Source of the DNA: Sergeia podlipaevii
Taxonomy: Eukaryota > Euglenozoa > Kinetoplastea > Trypanosomatida > Trypanosomatidae
Reading direction: 5' to 3'
DNA: 24,109 bases
NCBI GenBank assembly: GCA_030849805.1
Contig: JASANZ010001911.1
Span: 1-24,109, forward strand
The stretch's first letter is position 1, and every line of letters starts with the position of its first letter. Made by a program: the position numbers and the translations under genes. The notes under the pieces are model-generated. The model worked only from the letters and a program-made list of their open reading frames with translations, made no database searches and was not told where the DNA came from. This document shows positions 15,911 to 24,048 of the stretch, in pieces.

Positions 15911-16966
15911 TCATGCGGCTCCTGCCGATGCTGCCTCCGCCTCCGCAATAGCCTTCTCACGCGCATCACGCTCTGCAATGTGGTTAATATAGCCAAAGCG
16001 CGCCTTGTTCATGAACCACACCTCTCCTTGATTGGGAAATTCCTCAAGTGGTATCTGCCACCAAAAGGGGTCTGCGTCCCACTCCTTGGGAACACCAAAA
16101 GGACGGATCATGGAGCGTCCAGGGTAATACATGTTGCTCGCCATCGCACGCATCGCCGTCACGGAGCCGTTGTTGCGTGCCACCCAGTAGAGAATAGCAA
16201 ATAGTGCCCCAAAGAGGGGTAGTTCCCTCCACCCACAGCGCATGTTGTTATCCTGCCAAGCACGGAACCAGTTGTAGCGCTCAACTTCCGACACAAGTCC
16301 CTCCTCTTCAATGCCAAAGTAGAACTCCTTCTTGCACTGCAACTTCGGTGTCTTGTAGCCCGGTGGCGGCCAATCAGGATTCCATGAGCGTGTGCGAACG
16401 GTTGGTTGGATCTCATCCAACTTCTTTATCGTATCTGACCAGTGGTACCACGTTTGGCGATTCAGGAGCTCCTTGGGGACACTGCGGAAGCCAGGCCTGT
16501 TTTGCTGCCACGCCTCTCCAGGGTAGTAAAACTCATTCGCATCCCACTGCTCCTTGACCGCGTAGCACGCTGCCACCTTCTTGTCTACCCCTGGCTTGCT
16601 ATACTCATCAAAGTAATCGTATAAGCGGTAATGATTTGGCGTGTGGAGGCTGCCGTGCTCTAAAGTGGAGTTATCCTCCCTCATGCCTTGATAAAACCCC
16701 TCACGTCCTTCGGTTTTGCGGAACTCCGAGGAAGAGTTGATGTTTTCGTTAATGCGGTTGTAGTCCCACTTTCCCTTTTTGTCTGTGAAGAACTTTTGGT
16801 TTTGCAGTTCCTCCTTGGTCACACGCATAGACTTGGCACCGTAGGGAAGCTTCCAGCCGTGAAAGCTGGCAAACTGAAAGCCATGGTAACTACGAGACTG
16901 GAGAAACAGTGCTACGGACATGGCGCCGGCAACAGCTTTGCAACAAGTGCGGGAGCAGCGCTGCAT
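15911..16966 (-). CDS. Tryptophan-rich, probably mitochondrial single-span membrane protein
   Basis: 351 residues, ATG at 16966. I do not recognise a family outside what looks like a kinetoplastid-type protein. Residues 1-27 (MQRCSRTCCKAVAGAMSVAL, then FLQSRSY) have Arg/Ser/Ala, no acid residues and suit a mitochondrial presequence. The body is unusually rich in Trp and Tyr (for example TWYHWSD at 172-178, SWNPDWPPPGY at 194-204, FWWQIP at 301-306) with many charged residues. One membrane segment is likely at about 249-264 (LPLFGALFAILYWVA), followed by a YPGR-containing part and an Ala/Glu helix at the C-terminus. This architecture is like accessory subunits of respiratory complexes, so an inner-membrane complex subunit is the most natural guess, without proof. 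A candidate acceptor AG lies at 17008-17007. Confidence 0.7.
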   Translation of the reverse strand: MQRCSRTCCKAVAGAMSVALFLQSRSYHGFQFASFHGWKLPYGAKSMRVTKEELQNQKFFTDKKGKWDYNRINENINSSSEFRKTEGREGFYQGMREDNSTLEHGSLHTPNHYRLYDYFDEYSKPGVDKKVAACYAVKEQWDANEFYYPGEAWQQNRPGFRSVPKELLNRQTWYHWSDTIKKLDEIQPTVRTRSWNPDWPPPGYKTPKLQCKKEFYFGIEEEGLVSEVERYNWFRAWQDNNMRCGWRELPLFGALFAILYWVARNNGSVTAMRAMASNMYYPGRSMIRPFGVPKEWDADPFWWQIPLEEFPNQGEVWFMNKARFGYINHIAERDAREKAIAEAEAASAGAA

Positions 16967-17959
16967 CGTAAAGTGAAAAATGTAGAATTTCTTTTAATGT
17001 ATGAGTCTTGAGAACAAATGATGTGTGTAGATATGCCCCCCACCCTCCTTATCCTGCTACTGGAGTGTGTATGTGAGCTTGTTATTCGTAAAAAAACACC
17101 TCTTGTGCTTTCAACGCTAATACACACCGTAACTAAATATTCTAAGTCTTCTCTCAGTAAGACAGTTGTGCACACACGCAGATATATATGGATACTCTAT
17201 CGCTACTAACAATATCAATTCTATACTATGATGACTAATTGATTATGGCGTTTCTTTTATAATTTTTAGCAGCAATAGAAATTCTCTTGTAAAGAAAAAA
17301 AACTACGTGCTGCGTACTACAGAAAAAATAATAACTAAAACAGCAGAGCGAACTGTGGGACAGATTGCGCACACACGGACCCTGCTAAACGTGCTTTAGT
17401 GCACGCAGAGACAGTAACAATGGGTTCAGTTCAACCTTCTACTAGTGCACCTACGGTGATTAGGTACTGAAAAAAAAGAGAGAAGAGGAAAATGAGAAAG
17501 AAGACTTTAAAAAAAAAAAAGAAGAGCTGCTTAACATAAACAGTCAAGATACGAAAGTAAACATACATGAGAGTACACAAAAGAAAATAACGAAGATTCT
17601 TTCTCTCTCTCTCCATTTACTCAACATTAGGTAAAAATACAAATACAGTTAAATATAGATCTGATAAACAAACAAACACAAAGACCCCCCCAAAAAACAA
17701 CGACACCATAAAGAAACAATATAAATAGTTTAAAAGAGGGGAAAAGGTAGGGAGGCTTCTTTTGTTCTGTGTGTCACACTTACAACAACACCAGAAAAGT
17801 CATGACATGTGAAAGGTGAAGATCCAAATGCAATGGATAGTTTACTTCCGAAGAATGGGCAAAAAAAAAAAACATCACGTCCAATCATAATAATGATGAA
17901 AATAAAAAAATGTTAAAACACACATAGTGAGGGATAACAATTTGCCAAAAAAAAAATTG
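16967..17959. other. Long intergenic region
   Basis: Nearly 1 kb with no supported gene. Leader of the mitochondrial membrane protein gene and 3' UTR of the HORMA gene. Poly-A on the plus strand is frequent (17509-17520, 17861-17872, 17947-17956). One C-rich plus-strand patch at 17035-17049 interrupts the purine bias. No tRNA-like or snoRNA-like fold was recognised by eye. Confidence 0.55.
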
Positions 17960-19624
17960 CTAGTTAGCTCTGATACGACGCTTACGTGACTCTGTGCAAC
18001 TCATCTTGGGTCTCTGCGCTGCTGCCTCTTTCTGCGCAAGTGTGGCTGCTAGTCCCTGCAGTGTTGCTACATCTGTCGGCGACAAGAGAGAAAGCACCTG
18101 AGGACTGTTCTGTAGAAGGTCATCTAGCACACGAGAGGGCGGGTCATCCAACACCCATTCCTCTTCCTCCTGCAGAACATGACCCTCTGTTGCCGTCGCT
18201 GCCGCCGCCTCTGCGCCACTATCGTGCATCAGAGCTGAAGAGCATTCCGTGTCGCCAGCAGAGGCCGCTGAGGCATCACCCAACGCTCGCGCTGGCCTCC
18301 TTGCCGCTTTCTGTGGTCGAGCAGACTTGTGCTTCTGCATGCCAGACGCATCCTGCACGTATCCTTCTTCACACAGCCGGTGCATCACAGCCTGAGCGGT
18401 ATCGAGTGAGACATCCATTGGACAAGTATCTCGCAAGTAGCGTGCCAGGTCTGCGGTCGTGATGCAACCACGACCCTGGCCCGCACTCGGTGCCTTTGTG
18501 AAAAGAAAGGCAGCGATGAGAAGAAGCGCGACTTCATGTACTGTACGTTGCCCAGAGGCTGAGAGAATCTGAGCTATAGGACGCAAGTTAGCCACATCGA
18601 TGACACCAGCGCGTGGACTGTCGGCAATCATAGCCTGTTTCTTGCCACCATTTCGACTCGCGAACTGTGGCCTTGTAGCTGTCGCCGCTGCTGCTTCCTC
18701 CTCTTCTTCTATTGTTCTCTCTACCTCCATCGTCTCATCCACCAAGGTAGCTGTGCCGCTACTATGCGACGAGGCACTTGTAACCGTTGTGGTAGAAATC
18801 ACCTGCTTTCTGTTTTCACGCCTTCGCTCGCACGTCGATTGCTGCTGGCTGCGCGAGAACTTTGCACGAACCTCTGAGAGTACGGCATGACGAATGGAAA
18901 CAGAGAACACATGGTGGCTGGTGTCCATGATGCCAATGGGCACGTTGTACTTCTGTTCGTCATTGTAGAGCTTCACCATGCGCTCACTGGCAGGAGCAAA
19001 GCACGGTGGCTCGTACGAAGCTGGTGCAACATCGTCGTAGTAGGTCAAGCGCATGGTTAAAACACGCTCACTGAGCAGCGGTGGCAGGCTCTCTACCACC
19101 TCCACGAGCTTTGTGATGATACTCGTGAGCATGCGCTGCACGTCCTCTTTGGAGCGCTGCTGCTGCTTCTTTAGTCCCTGGGCCTGCTCCTTCCCGATGC
19201 GAGCATTGCCCGCGCTTCCACTGCAGCCCACAAGAGAAGAAACAGAAGAGCTGTTTTCCGTGGTGGTGGCGTTGAATGTCATCGTAGCGCGCGTGCCCTC
19301 CTTGTCGTTGTAGGCAAAACCAAAGCCGTAGCTTTCCAGCAGAACAGTACAGTCCGCGTTGTACACGCAGAGAGCCATCTCCTTTAGATAGTTCTTGTTG
19401 AGTGCGTCAAAAGCGCCGCGTTCAATCCACTCAGAGATTGTGATCGACTCTGTAGAGGTAGGAATCATGTGCTTGAGCTCAAGCCCCAGAAATGGACGGC
19501 ATTCAAAGGAGTCGTCACTGCATAGGCCGCGTGCGTACGTGATGCAGGATATCGAAACGCGGATGAAATTGCGGATAGCTGCAAGACTCTGTGACTGCGA
19601 GACAGCTGAAAGCGTGCACGTCAT
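17960..19624 (-). CDS. HOP1: HORMA-domain protein, Hop1-like meiotic axis protein
   Basis: 554 residues, ATG at 19624. The HORMA domain spans about 10-255: an N-terminal helix (SLAAIRNFIRVSISCITYAR), LKHMIP (50-55), DALNKNYLKEMALCVYN (73-89), SYGFGFAYN (98-106) and the typical MRLTYYDDVAPASYEPPCF (191-209). Hop1/HORMAD proteins build the meiotic chromosome axis, bind closure motifs and promote homologue-directed recombination. A low-complexity insertion (about 120-160) sits inside the domain. After an acidic linker, residues about 361-427 (LARYLRDTCP, then AVMHRLCEEGYVQD) look like a winged helix, as in the chromatin-binding region of Hop1 proteins. No zinc-finger cysteine set is seen. The C-terminus has SRKRRIR (546-552), a candidate nuclear signal. 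It could instead be another HORMA protein (Rev7, Mad2), but length and winged helix favour Hop1. Confidence 0.85.
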   Translation of the reverse strand: MTCTLSAVSQSQSLAAIRNFIRVSISCITYARGLCSDDSFECRPFLGLELKHMIPTSTESITISEWIERGAFDALNKNYLKEMALCVYNADCTVLLESYGFGFAYNDKEGTRATMTFNATTTENSSSVSSLVGCSGSAGNARIGKEQAQGLKKQQQRSKEDVQRMLTSIITKLVEVVESLPPLLSERVLTMRLTYYDDVAPASYEPPCFAPASERMVKLYNDEQKYNVPIGIMDTSHHVFSVSIRHAVLSEVRAKFSRSQQQSTCERRRENRKQVISTTTVTSASSHSSGTATLVDETMEVERTIEEEEEAAAATATRPQFASRNGGKKQAMIADSPRAGVIDVANLRPIAQILSASGQRTVHEVALLLIAAFLFTKAPSAGQGRGCITTADLARYLRDTCPMDVSLDTAQAVMHRLCEEGYVQDASGMQKHKSARPQKAARRPARALGDASAASAGDTECSSALMHDSGAEAAAATATEGHVLQEEEEWVLDDPPSRVLDDLLQNSPQVLSLLSPTDVATLQGLAATLAQKEAAAQRPKMSCTESRKRRIRAN

Positions 19625-20007
19625 TCTTCTGAAAAACAGAAGAAAAAAAAATAAAGCTCCTTAAAAGTGGAAAATTGAGAAATAATTTATGATATGAACC
19701 TGAAAACTCTTATATCAAAAAGCAAAATAAAAAACTGTAGTATAAAAAATATAGTGAAGGACAAGGAGAGATGATGGAGGGTAAGAAGGAAAGGGAAATG
19801 GTCAACAAAAGTAACAGGAAAGGGGCTACCTCTGCAAGTGTAGCACATATAACAGAAGCTATAAAAGAATCATGACACAGCCAAACAAAGCTAAAGATGT
19901 GCATTCCCAAAGCCTCAAAAAAATGATATTTTTTTTTAAAAATGTTTTAAATGGTAGTTTCATCCACTACAAATGAAAAAACGGCAAAGGGTAAATGGAC
20001 TTCATGC
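19625..20007. other. Spacer between eL24 and the HORMA gene
   Basis: 383 bases, no supported gene. Leader of the HORMA gene on the right-to-left reading and 3' UTR of eL24. A T-to-A palindromic tract lies at 19929-19942, about 66 bases past the eL24 stop. The minus-strand frame 19710-19910 is hydrophobic UTR translation. Confidence 0.6.
19629..19652 (-). promoter_or_regulatory. Strong candidate spliced-leader acceptor for the HORMA gene
   Basis: Sense strand: a T-rich tract (19650-19631) with CTTCTG then TTTTTC followed by AG at 19630-19629, four bases before the ATG at 19624. Very short leader, but the pattern is textbook and supports the start. Confidence 0.65.
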
Positions 20008-20385
20008 TTACTTCTTGGCGGCCTTGCGCTCCTTCATCTCGGCGCGGATGGCCTTGCCCTTGGCGGAGCGGTCCTCCTTGGTGTTGCGAGCGCGCACCTC
20101 ATCGATGTAGGACATCTCGGCACCAACGATGGCGCGGGGAGCGCGGACGGCGCGGGCGGCGCGGCGGCGGGTGACGCGGTCAGTGGTGGTCTTGCGGTGG
20201 ATGCGGCGGTAGGTGCGGGTCCAGGGCACGAAGCGGGGGTTCTTCTTGCGCATGTAGAGCGCGAAGCACTTCGGGCGGTTGAAGGTCAGCACGGGCTTCG
20301 TGGAGAGGAACGCGAAGGGCACGTAGCGGCGGCCGTGGCCGGGGTGCACGGCGTAGTGAGAGAACTCGCACTCAATAGTACGCAT
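20008..20385 (-). CDS. RPL24: 60S ribosomal protein L24 (eL24), complete copy
   Basis: 125 residues, ATG at 20385. The start MRTIECEFSHYAVHPGHGRRY matches eL24 (VHPGHGRRY at 13-21), followed by RPKCFALYMRKKNPRFVPWTRTYRRIHRK (37-65), the basic RRRAARAVRAPRAIVGA stretch (73-89) and a Lys/Arg/Glu-rich C-terminal helix. eL24 sits in the large subunit and its tail reaches toward the small subunit as an intersubunit bridge. Only Cys6 and Cys40 remain of the zinc-ribbon cysteines of archaeal relatives. Codon use is extreme (CGC, AAG, GCC, GTG), as expected for a highly expressed gene and unlike the neighbours. The last 61 bases are identical to the partial copy at 24049-24109. Acceptor AG at 20391-20390 lies four bases from the ATG. 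Confidence 0.96.
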   Translation of the reverse strand: MRTIECEFSHYAVHPGHGRRYVPFAFLSTKPVLTFNRPKCFALYMRKKNPRFVPWTRTYRRIHRKTTTDRVTRRRAARAVRAPRAIVGAEMSYIDEVRARNTKEDRSAKGKAIRAEMKERKAAKK

Positions 20386-20972
20386 GGTTCTGAAGTCCTA
20401 TTTTTTTTAAAATTCATTTTATATGAGAGAAAAGAAAGTGAAAAAAGAAAAAGAAGGACAGTTCAAGTATACGAGCAGTAAAGCAGACTAAAAGAAATAA
20501 TAGAAATCTCACACAGCAATCTGATCCAGATACTATGTTGAAACATATAGAAATAAAAAACAGGAAGGAAGCGTTTTGAACTCTTTGTGTATGTAATTGA
20601 TGCCAGTATAATAGTGAGTAAGAAGTGATAGCAAGTATAAAATGTTGCTTATTCCCCAACTGTGCAAACTGTAAGTTATACATTAATAATGATAATAATA
20701 ATAATAAAATAACAGAATGGAGATCAAGTGTGCGTCTGGCATGCTAAAGCAATAATAGTAATGAAAAAAAAAAGGTGTGGCCCCTGTGCCTGTGCAAAAG
20801 GATGCGCAATGTCACAATGCATTATTTCAAAGAGAAACAATTAATAATAAAAAAAAATGGAAATGGCGTTGTATTCGTTGTTCGTCGAAGACGGTTGTTG
20901 TTACGTCCTTCTTTCCCCTTCTCTCTCCTTTTTTTTTCTTTTTTTTTTTTGTGTGTGTAGCCATCACACTTG
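20386..20972. other. Intergenic region upstream of eL24
   Basis: No supported gene. It includes the eL24 leader signals and the 3' UTR of the eight-cysteine protein gene. A TAA/AAT repeat (about 20684-20708), poly-T on the plus strand (20929-20950) and a GT repeat (20951-20958) directly abut the stop codon of the next gene. Confidence 0.6.
20390..20460 (-). promoter_or_regulatory. Candidate spliced-leader acceptor for eL24
   Basis: Sense strand: a strong C/T tract (about 20460-20425), a short A-rich gap, then AG at 20400-20399 or 20391-20390. The second AG is four bases before the ATG. Confidence 0.5.
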
Positions 20973-21398
20973 CTAGCGATGCTGCCTGGGGATAGAGTAA
21001 TAGTACTCAGAACTGCTACAGGCCTGAGGCAGCTTGCCATGCGGCATATCTCTGATGCATTCACGATAGTTTGTTTGGGCTGCACCACCAACGTAGCACT
21101 TAGATGTGGGCTCTCTTTTCACGAATTCCACACACACAGTTCGCGCCGACACCCAATGCCGGCAGTCTTTGCTCGTAATTTTCGCAAAATGACTCGCCAG
21201 GCAATCGGCGCGGTCTTCTTCATAGCCACTGCAGATTTCAGCTAGCTGTCCTAAGCAAGCCTGATAGAGATTGATAGTTGCAGCCTTTCCGTTCCTTAAA
21301 TCCCGTGGCAACACCGCAGCAGCGGGGTCGGCATGAAGAAATAGCAGCAACACGACGAGCAATGCGAAGCTAAGCGCTGGCGCCTTGAAGGAATTCAT
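20973..21398 (-). CDS. Small secreted protein with eight cysteines
   Basis: 141 residues from the ATG at 21398; the frame extends 11 codons upstream only from a GTG, and the ATG reads directly into a signal peptide. Residues 1-28 (NSFKAP, then a Leu/Val core, then HADPAAA) are a good signal peptide with cleavage near Ala28. The mature part of about 113 residues holds eight cysteines at 48, 56, 66, 79, 89, 101, 114 and 127, spaced 7, 9, 12, 9, 11, 12 and 12 residues apart, so four disulfides are likely. There is no membrane segment or hydrophobic GPI-type tail; the C-terminus is EYYYSIPRQHR. I do not recognise a family; the even helical spacing suggests a disulfide-linked helical bundle. It could be a lumenal cofactor, a secreted factor or a surface-complex subunit. 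Length and frame are intact. Confidence 0.75.
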   Translation of the reverse strand: MNSFKAPALSFALLVVLLLFLHADPAAAVLPRDLRNGKAATINLYQACLGQLAEICSGYEEDRADCLASHFAKITSKDCRHWVSARTVCVEFVKREPTSKCYVGGAAQTNYRECIRDMPHGKLPQACSSSEYYYSIPRQHR

Positions 21399-21522
21399 CC
21401 AAGGATACGAATTGGTTATATGCACACGCACTCACCCTTGTCTCCTTTCTCTTTCTCTTGTTTGTCTCTTGTAGCTATTTTGCTGCTGCTGCTGTTGTTT
21501 GTTCTCAAATGCCGAAGAAAAT

Positions 21523-21560
21523 CTGTTAAAACAACAGAGAAAAAAAGGAGAGAAAGTAAT
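21523..21560 (-). promoter_or_regulatory. Candidate spliced-leader acceptor for the eight-cysteine protein gene
   Basis: Sense strand: a C/T-rich tract (about 21558-21530) then AACAG with AG at 21524-21523, giving a leader of about 124 bases that contains no upstream ATG before 21398. Confidence 0.5.
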
Positions 21561-21773
21561 ATATGACAGTGTTTGCGCGGTGTAATAGCAATAAAATCAT
21601 CTTGCCCCTCTCCCCTCCTCTTTCCCCCGTCCACTGCTCGATAACCATAAGGCTACCAAGGAATAGATGTCAGTATTTTTTTTTTTCTTTTGCTAGTAAA
21701 GCTTTAGTAAGTGCAATGGTGACACATACAAAGCTTTCCAAACGAAGTATGATACAAACAACCACAATAATAA

Positions 21774-21789
21774 TTTTTTTTTTAAAAAA
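21774..21789. repeat. Palindromic T-tract/A-tract
   Basis: Ten T followed directly by six A, about 90 bases past the stop of the gene at 21879-23594. Same pattern as at 11003-11021. Confidence 0.55.
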
Positions 21790-21878
21790 GCGGTGCAATC
21801 TGTGAGATCAAACTGTGCACAAGCAAGCAAAATTAAAGAAAGAAAGAAAAGGGAATAGTCTCTTTACTTTTATTGCAG

Positions 21879-23594
21879 CTAGCGTCTTCGATGCACAGAA
21901 AAAGAAGGTGCACCACGGCACGACTTCGAAATGTTCCATAGGAGCACCAGACAAACAGCGGCTGGAATCATTATAACGAGCCACGGCTGCATCATCTCCC
22001 AGCCAGCAAAGAACCAACCGCCAATGTGCGACGCCACATCCGTCTCGCGTTCTTCAATTTTGGTGCCAGAAAAAATGTCTGAGACTGTGCTGGTTGGGCT
22101 AGGGCTGTGAAAAAAGCGCGCTGCCGCGATATGAGATAAGGAGCGAGTATCAAGAGTCGCATCAGAGCCAACCAGAAACTCTTGTGTTCCCTTGGAAGAA
22201 ACAGCAGCGGAACAAAGCAGCTCGTTAACAGATTGTGGCGTGTGGTGATGACGAGACAGCAAAAGCACACATAGAGGGTACGCACTACTCGCACGTGCCT
22301 TGTACTGGCTGTTCCTACTGGTGTTGCCCATAGTCTTGAGTGAGAGCACCTGTTCATCCTCGTCGTCATTGCCAGTCGCCGATGGAACAAGTGACACATA
22401 GCGTTTGCATTCAGGAGTAAGTAGGTGTGCGTAGTAGCGACCGGGCTTCTTGCCCAGAAGACGACCAACTGCAGCCACCGTGTCGGAGAGCCACTCACCC
22501 GCGTACAGGGACAAAACAATCGTCAGCGGGAGTAAGTTCTCGTCATGAACCGTGTGGGCAAGACCAATCAGGTACATCCTCATGGCCACCGCGTGCTCAG
22601 GTCCAACATCAATGCTAACAAGATCAAGTGGAAATTCATGTAAAATGTATTGATCATTGAAGACAACATCATGGAAGCGTTGAACTGGCACTTCTGGCCA
22701 GGTAGCTCCATCGATAACATCAGAGCCCCTCGCGAAGTAGCGATAGCGGCAGACTCCGTCATTGCGGCCACACACCCCTTTGAGTGCACCACCTTCCAGA
22801 ACCGCAGCTGAGATGCCGCTGCTGCTGTTCTGCGTAGGTGGGTTGAGGAGCCCGTAAAGGGGAAGTGGTGGTAGCAACGACTTCCGCTCCTCTTCGTTTT
22901 CTTCACGAGTTGATACTACTCCTACTTGCCCTTGCTGTGGCACAGTCCACACGCCGTTACGATGCAGTTCCTCCAGGAGGGACCCGCCTTCATTTCCGCT
23001 GGCACCATACACGAGCGCAAACACAGCCATGCGAGTTTGAGCTGAAGTTTTAGTCCCCTGTGCGAAAGCACGGGAGAGCAGAGGACCTACGCAGGCATTG
23101 GCACTACACAGGTGTAAGAGGTTGAGACTACTGGCTCTAGTATCACGTGCCGTACCGTCCCCACTACCGGTGCTTAGGGTGGGAAGGAAGCGCCGGAGAA
23201 GAAGCACCTGCCTGTAAACGTCACTAAGAGTACGCGTGGGCTGTTCCTCCTCAATATCCTCGTGCGAGCACTGATAGGACGCAGAAAGTGGGGTGGCAAA
23301 GAACTGGGTGAGATAGTTCATGGCGTCAAGCACGCCGTACTGACCTGTGCAGGGCACTATGAACGCCTTAGCCGGACCGGGCAGCGCCACCCGTTCAGGT
23401 GCACTCATCAGTGCACAATAACCATCCTCGATCACAGGATTGACGTGTGAGTGCTGGAGCCCTACATCGGAGTCTGGCCGAAGACTAAAGAGAGTCATGG
23501 TGAGCGCCATCATGAAGGCGAAAAGACAAACAAACAAGTTGCCCCAGTTCACCACGCGGGCGCTGGGAAGCTGCCGGCGACGCACTGAATCCAT
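21879..23594 (-). CDS. Protein with N- and C-terminal membrane segments and a large lumenal-type domain
   Basis: 571 residues, ATG at 23594, TAG stop. A short basic N-terminus (MDSVRRRQLPSAR) precedes a membrane segment at about 18-37; a second lies at about 535-555 (MQPWLVIMIPAAVCLVLLWN) before a short basic tail ending HRRR. The roughly 500-residue middle is soluble, has ten or more cysteines and likely N-glycosylation sites (NSSS near 254), so it probably faces the ER lumen or cell exterior with both ends cytosolic. No catalytic motif is recognised. This two-anchor layout and length resemble the GPI transamidase subunit PIG-S/Gpi17, whose place in trypanosomes is taken by TTA1/TTA2-type subunits; that is a topology argument only. 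A candidate acceptor AG lies at 23653-23652. It lies between the two eL24 copies. Confidence 0.75.
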   Translation of the reverse strand: MDSVRRRQLPSARVVNWGNLFVCLFAFMMALTMTLFSLRPDSDVGLQHSHVNPVIEDGYCALMSAPERVALPGPAKAFIVPCTGQYGVLDAMNYLTQFFATPLSASYQCSHEDIEEEQPTRTLSDVYRQVLLLRRFLPTLSTGSGDGTARDTRASSLNLLHLCSANACVGPLLSRAFAQGTKTSAQTRMAVFALVYGASGNEGGSLLEELHRNGVWTVPQQGQVGVVSTREENEEERKSLLPPLPLYGLLNPPTQNSSSGISAAVLEGGALKGVCGRNDGVCRYRYFARGSDVIDGATWPEVPVQRFHDVVFNDQYILHEFPLDLVSIDVGPEHAVAMRMYLIGLAHTVHDENLLPLTIVLSLYAGEWLSDTVAAVGRLLGKKPGRYYAHLLTPECKRYVSLVPSATGNDDEDEQVLSLKTMGNTSRNSQYKARASSAYPLCVLLLSRHHHTPQSVNELLCSAAVSSKGTQEFLVGSDATLDTRSLSHIAAARFFHSPSPTSTVSDIFSGTKIEERETDVASHIGGWFFAGWEMMQPWLVIMIPAAVCLVLLWNISKSCRGAPSFSVHRRR

Positions 23595-24048
23595 TCGAGT
23601 GCGGTGAGTTGAATGGGAAACAGAAAATAATAGTAGTAAAGAAAAGATCAGCTAAAGAGAAACTTTTCTTATATATAGAAGGTGCCTTAAAGCAATGGAA
23701 CACTGCTTCGTTCTCTGTTATCGCGCGCGTGTTCTGCTATGCAACGCAGAAGCAGCTATCCAGAAGCAGGAGCAAAAAGACGCACTTACAAAAGTGGGAA
23801 AGGAGGATATATATATAAAAAAAGAAATCAGCAATGTGAATACATACGAGCATGAGTTAAAAAGTGCAACTCACAAGTCTCTGCCATATCATGAGAATAA
23901 AGACGGTACTTAGACCAGCTACTGGGTAAATGCATGTACGCAAGAAAAGAAAAGAAATTGATTGTTTTGTTAAAGATTGAAATAATCAAATAAAGATCCA
24001 GTTGCTTGCGGTAATCAATGAAAACAACAAGTGCGTGTGTCTTCGTCC
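23595..24048. other. Intergenic region downstream of the partial eL24 copy
   Basis: No supported gene. It contains the leader of the two-membrane-segment protein gene (sense T/C-rich 23650-23605) and the 3' UTR of the partial eL24 copy. Short plus-strand frames here are antisense and featureless. Confidence 0.6.

Larger units (their letters stand above)
21399..21878. other. Intergenic region
   Basis: No supported gene. Leader of the eight-cysteine protein gene, with a GCT/TTG repeat patch (21480-21500), and the 3' UTR of the two-membrane-segment protein gene, with T-to-A switch at 21774-21789 and a GAAA repeat near 21837-21850. Confidence 0.6.

Noticed and set aside
19951..20481. Plus-strand frame of 176 codons, Gly/Ala-rich
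   Set aside because: Antisense shadow of eL24 caused by its extreme GC-ending codons.
21399..21431. Eleven-codon upstream extension of the eight-cysteine protein
   Set aside because: It begins with GTG and would place hydrophilic residues before a good signal peptide that starts at the ATG at 21398.
83..24048. tRNA, rRNA, CRISPR or transposase/retroelement features
   Set aside because: None were recognised on either strand; the simple repeats are ordinary microsatellites without spacers or terminal repeats.
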